From assembly GCF_007970185.1 (NCBI RefSeq), contig NZ_CP042431.1, positions 806,001 through 870,000 on the forward strand: 64,000 nt of DNA. Direction: 5' to 3'. The notes under the pieces are model-generated. The model was not told the DNA's origin and made no database searches. It saw only the letters and a list, made by a program, of their open reading frames with translations. The stretch comes from Pseudobacter ginsenosidimutans (GTDB lineage Bacteria > Bacteroidota > Bacteroidia > Chitinophagales > Chitinophagaceae). Numbering within the stretch: the first letter of the stretch is position 1; the number at the start of each line of letters is the position of its first letter. Position numbers and translations under genes: made by a program. Below are positions 59,643 to 64,000 of the stretch, piece after piece.

Positions 59643-60815
59643 ATGGAACTGACATTTTTACCCGGGGAAAAGACAGCAAGGAGGATTTACAAGCACTATT
59701 CCATTAATTCCAGCATTGCTGCCGAACAACCAACAGCCAGCAACACCAACAACAAGCTGGAGTTTTTTTACATAGGAAAGAAAGCGGCCAACATCGACAG
59801 TCTGATCCGGACATTCGAAAGCGGTTATGCTGCCGAATCGGTGAGCAATGCACGTTCCATGCTCAAACGACTGCTTCATCATTCCAAAAATATTTTCATT
59901 CCGGATGTGATCATCCTGGAAATTTCAGCGTCTACTGATTTCCGTGAACTGCAGCAATTCCTCGCCACTGACAGCCTCCTCAAAGGAGTGCCCGTTATTG
60001 CCGAAGTAAGCGGCCTCACTGAAGAAGTGATCAAACGCGCCAAGGAATGCCCCTTCATTGATGAGATCCTCGTACTGAACGAACAGAACAGGAGCTCTCT
60101 CATCCGCAAGATCGGCTTCCTCAAAAAAGTGAAACAGCAATTCCTCCTGGACAAAAGCTTTTCACTGGAAATGTCTTTACACGATCATAAAGACAGGCCC
60201 ACTGTTATCAAAAGAAGTTTCGACATCATCGTTTCTTCTACCATCCTGCTGACTGTAAGCCCATTGCTGCTCCTGATCATGGCTGCCATCAGACTGGAAT
60301 CCAGAGGCCCCATCTTCTATATTTCCAAAAGAGCAGGCCGCGGATACAAGATCTTCGATTTCTTTAAATTCCGCACCATGGAAGTTGGCGCCGACAAAAA
60401 AGTTGCCGCCATGAGCCATCTCAACCAGTACGATGCAGCACAGGAAGGTCCCGTATTCTTCAAAGTGGACAATGATCCACGTATCACACGCATCGGGAAC
60501 CTCCTTCGCAAAACCAGCCTGGATGAACTTCCCCAGCTGCTCAATGTACTGAAAGGCGATATGAGCCTGGTAGGCAACAGACCCTTACCCTTATACGAAG
60601 CCGCTTCCCTCACAACCGATGAGTGGGCCAAAAGATTCATGGCGCCCGCGGGTATCACCGGCCTCTGGCAGGTGAAGAAAAGAGGTAAGAAAGATATGTC
60701 AGTGTCTGAAAGGATCGCGCTGGATTGTGATTACGCAGAACGCTACAGCTTCCTGTACGATATGTGGATCATGGCCAACACGCCCGCAGCATTGATGCAA
60801 AGTTCAAATGCGTAG
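59643..60815 (+). CDS. Sugar transferase with N-terminal degenerate receiver-like domain
   Basis: This 390-residue fusion has residues 38-165 resembling a response-regulator receiver (LEFFYIGKKAANIDSLIRTF, IPDVIILEIS, LKGVPVIAEVS). Glu93 sits where the phospho-acceptor Asp should be, so it is likely inactive or a permanent mimic. Residues 190-390 are a bacterial sugar transferase (WcaJ/PglC type) with one membrane segment (193-217), KRSFDIIVSSTILL, FFKFRTMEVGADKK, RKTSLDELPQLLNVLKGDMSLVGNRP and PGITGLWQV-type motifs. It transfers the first sugar-phosphate to undecaprenyl phosphate, starting polymer synthesis. Confidence 0.9.
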   Translation: MELTFLPGEKTARRIYKHYSINSSIAAEQPTASNTNNKLEFFYIGKKAANIDSLIRTFESGYAAESVSNARSMLKRLLHHSKNIFIPDVIILEISASTDFRELQQFLATDSLLKGVPVIAEVSGLTEEVIKRAKECPFIDEILVLNEQNRSSLIRKIGFLKKVKQQFLLDKSFSLEMSLHDHKDRPTVIKRSFDIIVSSTILLTVSPLLLLIMAAIRLESRGPIFYISKRAGRGYKIFDFFKFRTMEVGADKKVAAMSHLNQYDAAQEGPVFFKVDNDPRITRIGNLLRKTSLDELPQLLNVLKGDMSLVGNRPLPLYEAASLTTDEWAKRFMAPAGITGLWQVKKRGKKDMSVSERIALDCDYAERYSFLYDMWIMANTPAALMQSSNA

Positions 60816-60831
60816 CATTGCTTTATAGAGT

Positions 60832-60856
60832 GTAGCGGGGTCATGTACCCCGCTAC
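60832..60856. other. Perfect GC-rich hairpin between two glycosyltransferase genes
   Basis: A perfect 10-bp stem (60832-60841 with 60847-60856) has a 5-base loop in the 94-nt gap after the sugar transferase. There is no T-run, so termination is unlikely; it may mark an RNA processing point or protect the upstream message. Confidence 0.5.
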
Positions 60857-60909
60857 TGCATTCTCAGGGTTCCATCCCTGCACCGAAACCCCACAAAAAG
60901 AAAGCTGAT

Positions 60910-61818
60910 ATGTCAACAGGGCAAGAGCCTTTCGTATCCATCATCACACTCAACTATAACCAGACCGCCGTTACCTGCGACTTCCTGGAATCGGCTAAGC
61001 GTTTGCGTTATTCCAACTACGAGATCCTCGTGTGTGATATGGATTCCGATGTTGACCCAACCGAACAGATCCTCGCTGGCAATTATCCCAATACCAGGCT
61101 CCTGCTCAGAAAAGAGAACCTTGGCTTCGCCGGTGGCAACAACTGGGGCATGAGACAGGCAGGAGGCGATTACTTCTTCATCGTGAACAATGATACAGAA
61201 ATGACGCCTGACCTTATCCACCAGTTGCTCCAACCCTTTCAACAGGATGAATCCATCGGCGTTACCTGCCCCCGCATCATGTACTTCGACCAACCTAACG
61301 TTATACAATATGCGGGATTCAATCCCATGGGCAAACTCACCGGGCGCACCAGCAGTGTAGGCATCTGGGAAGAAGATAGAGGACAGTATAACCAATCCCG
61401 CCCCACCCATGGCGCTCACGGTTGTGCCATGATGGTGAAAAGGGAACTGACCGAACGCGTAGGCATGTTCCCCGAAAAATTCTTTCTCTACTACGAAGAA
61501 TGGGACTGGAGCGCACGCATCCTCAAAGCAGGATACAAAATATGGTACACAGCTGATGCAAAGATCTATCACAAGGAATCGCTCAGCGTTGGAAAGGCCA
61601 ACCCCATGAAAGTGTATTACCACACGCGCAACCGTATCCTTTACATGCGCCGGAATGCAGGCCCGTTGCAACTCCTGGCATTCAGCGCTTTCTTTGCATT
61701 CTTTACCTTACCCAAAAGCGTGATCGGGTTTGCCATCAAAAAACAATTCACGCACCTGAAATATTTTTTGAAAGGGGCCGTTTGGAACCTGTATTCATCC
61801 AGTTACTCTAAAACTTAG
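60910..61818 (+). CDS. Family 2 glycosyltransferase (rhamnosyltransferase-like)
   Basis: This 302-residue GT2 enzyme is of the WbbL/rhamnosyltransferase-like group. It shows VSIITLNYNQTAVTCDFLES near residue 9, CDMDSD at 40, LGFAGGNNWGMRQAGGDYFFIVNNDTEM near 72 with the metal-binding NDT, and FFLYYEEWDWSARILKAGYK near 195 with catalytic acidic residues. A hydrophobic segment near the C-terminus (about 254-280) suggests membrane contact. It adds a sugar to the growing lipid-linked unit. Its stop is 1 nt before the next gene's ATG. Confidence 0.88.
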   Translation: MSTGQEPFVSIITLNYNQTAVTCDFLESAKRLRYSNYEILVCDMDSDVDPTEQILAGNYPNTRLLLRKENLGFAGGNNWGMRQAGGDYFFIVNNDTEMTPDLIHQLLQPFQQDESIGVTCPRIMYFDQPNVIQYAGFNPMGKLTGRTSSVGIWEEDRGQYNQSRPTHGAHGCAMMVKRELTERVGMFPEKFFLYYEEWDWSARILKAGYKIWYTADAKIYHKESLSVGKANPMKVYYHTRNRILYMRRNAGPLQLLAFSAFFAFFTLPKSVIGFAIKKQFTHLKYFLKGAVWNLYSSSYSKT

Positions 61819-61819
61819 C

Positions 61820-63028
61820 ATGTTACTCACGCTACTCCATATCGTTTTTGGGATACTTTTCGTGTATCTCGCCATCAATACCCTCTACTTCTTCACAGCA
61901 GCAGTGGCCGGCAAATTGTACCGTTCCCCGAAATATCTGCCGCATCCCGATAAGAAGAAGATCGCGGTGCTGATCCCTACTTATAAGGAAGACCATATCA
62001 TCATCAATACCGTGAAGAAGGCGCTTGAACATGATTACCCTGCCGACCGCTTCACAATCTTTGTAGCGGCAGACCAGCTGCAGCCGGAAACCATTGCAGA
62101 ACTGCTTACTTACCGCATCTGTCTAAAGGAAGTGCAATTCGAGATGAGCAGCAAGGCCCGCTCCCTCAATGCGCTGCTGAACCATGTTCCGGAGAATGAA
62201 TACGAGATCGCTATCATCATCGATGCAGACAACATTATGATGCCCGGCACCCTGGAAAAGGTGAATGCCGCTTTCCACAAGGGTTTCAGGGCAGTACAGT
62301 GCCATCGCATTGCCAAAAACCGCAATACACCTGTAGCCGTGCTGGACGCCATGAGCGAAGAGATCAACAACCATATCTTCCGCCGCGGCCAACGGGCACT
62401 CGGCTTCAGCAGCAATACCATCGGATCCGGCATGGCCTTCGAGTTCAGCAAGCTCAAAGCCATCTACAATAAACCAGGCATCCTGGGCAATCCCGCCTGC
62501 GACCGTGAAGTGGATTTTGAAACGATGAAGGCAGATATCTGCATCGAATTCATCGATGATGCATATGTATTGGATGAGAAAGTGAGCAGCAAAGCGGTTT
62601 TTGAAAGACAACGCACGCGCTGGCTGGAATCGCAGATCATTCACCTGCGACTTTTCTTTGACAAAAATCAAGGACATCTCCCCAAGACAAAGGATTACTG
62701 GAATAAGCTTTTTGCCAACTTCGCACCTCCCCGACTGGTCTTCCTGATCAGTTACTGCTTCTTCTTTTTTCTCTTCCTGGTGGAGCTGATCAGTGGTACG
62801 CAATTCCTATTTCCACCCTATATCTGGTGGGCCGGATTGACCGCTTTATATTTTTTGACATTTGTCATATCCATTCCCGGGAACTTTTATTCCTGGAAAA
62901 CACTGCGGGCTTTACTGCATATTCCACTATTGATGTGGAGTATTGTACGTGCAATTTTCCGCATGAAAGTGAGCAGAAAAGAGTTCCTTCATACCCCCAA
63001 AGCATATACGCAGGAATCGAACCATTAG
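61820..63028 (+). CDS. Membrane-bound family 2 glycosyltransferase
   Basis: This 402-residue enzyme has an N-terminal membrane helix (about residues 5-28), a GT-A domain (KKIAVLIPTYKEDHIIINTV near 46; IIIDADNIMMPGTLE near 133; IEFIDDAYVLDEKVSS near 243) and a QxxRW-type motif (FERQRTRWLESQ near 263) that marks processive synthases. Three membrane segments follow (about 305-375). The combination suggests chain extension and export of a beta-linked polymer. It is coupled to the preceding gene with a 1-nt gap. Confidence 0.88.
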   Translation: MLLTLLHIVFGILFVYLAINTLYFFTAAVAGKLYRSPKYLPHPDKKKIAVLIPTYKEDHIIINTVKKALEHDYPADRFTIFVAADQLQPETIAELLTYRICLKEVQFEMSSKARSLNALLNHVPENEYEIAIIIDADNIMMPGTLEKVNAAFHKGFRAVQCHRIAKNRNTPVAVLDAMSEEINNHIFRRGQRALGFSSNTIGSGMAFEFSKLKAIYNKPGILGNPACDREVDFETMKADICIEFIDDAYVLDEKVSSKAVFERQRTRWLESQIIHLRLFFDKNQGHLPKTKDYWNKLFANFAPPRLVFLISYCFFFFLFLVELISGTQFLFPPYIWWAGLTALYFLTFVISIPGNFYSWKTLRALLHIPLLMWSIVRAIFRMKVSRKEFLHTPKAYTQESNH

Positions 63029-63335
63029 CCCTGCAACTCAGGCGCATCAAGTGTTTCGTCAATATTAATTTTTTCCACATTAGGCATAGTTTATACCCAC
63101 AGGTGTGAAATGGCCCTGGTTTTGCTGTTTCTTTGCAAGCTTACTACACCCACGCTCACCTCTGTACACTAGAAGAACTACGATTGATTTTTGTCAAATT
63201 CACCTGTCAAAAAACCGTGGCTCTGATGTATCGTATCATCGTATTATTTCGTTACTTGGTAAGGTTATTGTGTATGGATTGCCATGCAATTCCCTTTTCA
63301 AATCCATTATATCCTAATACCGAAAAATCACCTCT
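63029..63335. other. 307-nt intergenic region
   Basis: AT-rich with no hairpin, repeat or promoter that I can support. Short frames here do not look coding. Confidence 0.4.
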
Positions 63336-64000
63336 ATGAAGAACTCTACACTGATGCGTAGGAAGCTGCTGTTGTTCCTTTCTCTCTTCATGTTTTTCCT
63401 TTCTGGTATTTCACAACAAAAGCAAAATTGGATTACTGCTAAAAACGGTAAGGAGATTGGCTTTTACGAATATGTTCCCACGAACTATTCCGCCAATCCT
63501 TCACTGAAGTATCCCGTTATCATCTTCCTGCATGGGCATGGAGAACGGGGCAATGGCCGGTCTGATCTGAAAAATGTTTTGTTGAGCGGCACGCCTCCGC
63601 GGTTGATTGCCGATGGAAATCCGATGACATTCACCTGGAATGGCAAAACGGAATCCTTCATAGTGATCAGCCCTCAGTTGAATTCAGAGTTCGGCTGGTG
63701 GCAGAACTGGTATGTGGATGAACTGCTCGCGTATGTTCAGAAGACCTATCGTGTGGATGAGAACCGCATCTTCCTCACCGGCCTGAGTATGGGCGGTGGC
63801 GGTACCTGGGCCTATGCCGGCGCTTCACTGGAGAATGCAAAAAAGTTCGCAGCCATCGGTGTTTCCTGTGGCGCCTGCACCAATATCGATCGCTGTAACC
63901 TCGCCAATGCCAATCTTCCTGTATGGGCATTCCATGCAAAAGACGATAAAAGCCCCGCTCCATTCAGTTGTACTGCCGGCACCATCGATGCTATCAATGC
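63336..64000 (+). CDS. Secreted esterase-like alpha/beta-hydrolase (partial)
   Basis: The frame opens at the ATG 63336-63338 and runs past the window end (221 codons seen). A signal peptide (LLLFLSLFMFFLSGISQQ) is followed by an alpha/beta-hydrolase like the N-terminal domain of the giant T9SS protein: PVIIFLHGHGERGNG (oxyanion-hole region near residue 65) and FLTGLSMGGGGTWAYA with the nucleophile Ser near residue 152. Such domains are found in carbohydrate or feruloyl esterases. Given the resemblance, it may also continue into FN3 and T9SS domains (inference). It follows the plus-strand glycosyltransferases. Confidence 0.82.
   Translation, partial: MKNSTLMRRKLLLFLSLFMFFLSGISQQKQNWITAKNGKEIGFYEYVPTNYSANPSLKYPVIIFLHGHGERGNGRSDLKNVLLSGTPPRLIADGNPMTFTWNGKTESFIVISPQLNSEFGWWQNWYVDELLAYVQKTYRVDENRIFLTGLSMGGGGTWAYAGASLENAKKFAAIGVSCGACTNIDRCNLANANLPVWAFHAKDDKSPAPFSCTAGTIDAIN

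Overview
The window reads as a chromosomal segment of a Bacteroidota bacterium, most likely family Chitinophagaceae (Chitinophaga/Pseudobacter-like). I infer this from protein style: a short NuoG, an OMP_b-brl_3 receptor, a LytS/LytTR pair, a type IX secretion (T9SS) C-terminal signal and Bacteroidota TonB and START-like proteins. The Bacteroidota promoter signature TTG-N18-20-TAnnTTTG also occurs at several starts, and Shine-Dalgarno sites are nearly absent. The genus is not proven. I see no tRNA, rRNA, CRISPR array, insertion sequence or integrase.

Layout. 1-8321: respiratory complex I operon on the minus strand, nuoA-B-C-D-E-[NlpE-like lipoprotein]-F-G-H-I-J (nuoJ cut by the window edge). 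8340-12302: a minus-strand TonB / small membrane protein / PstS-like lipoprotein / TPR operon, without ExbBD. 12437-19642: housekeeping genes, including a frameshifted low-molecular-weight phosphatase, hisS, a DinB-superfamily protein, a 3-oxoadipyl-CoA-type thiolase, rlmN and two overlapping pseudouridine synthases. 19872-29374: amidohydrolase, 1-Cys peroxiredoxin, DNA polymerase IV, a Crp/Fnr regulator, a second DinB-superfamily protein, an outer-membrane receptor, a LytS/LytTR two-component pair, then rimM. 29461-33079: rpsP, ffh, rpoD and a START-like protein. 33076-40787: LptF/G-type permease, two LOG-family proteins around a sodium/solute symporter, an outer-membrane barrel and a GlcD-type oxidase.

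41076-64000 is an exopolysaccharide/cell-surface region. A minus-strand run codes for a Wzc-like chain-length protein, an acyltransferase, a 34-residue membrane peptide, a Wzy-like polymerase/ligase, a half-length TolC-like protein, another acyltransferase and a GT-C-like membrane protein. Upstream on the same strand is a 2413-residue T9SS-exported esterase-like protein. Pointing away on the plus strand are three GT2 glycosyltransferases, a stand-alone response regulator, a REC-like/sugar-transferase fusion and a second esterase-like secreted protein cut by the window end. No Wza-type export lipoprotein or Wzx flippase is visible.

The most unusual signal is non-coding. Two intergenic elements (35221-35363 and 40891-41032) have nearly the same length (143 and 142 nt) and share a conserved core. 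Each is closed by a long helix whose sequence differs completely between the copies but stays complementary, with a single-base bulge at nearly the same place. In both, the 3' strand of the closing helix can instead pair with sequence just downstream. This looks like a structured RNA family with a possible switch; I cannot match it to a known family from memory.
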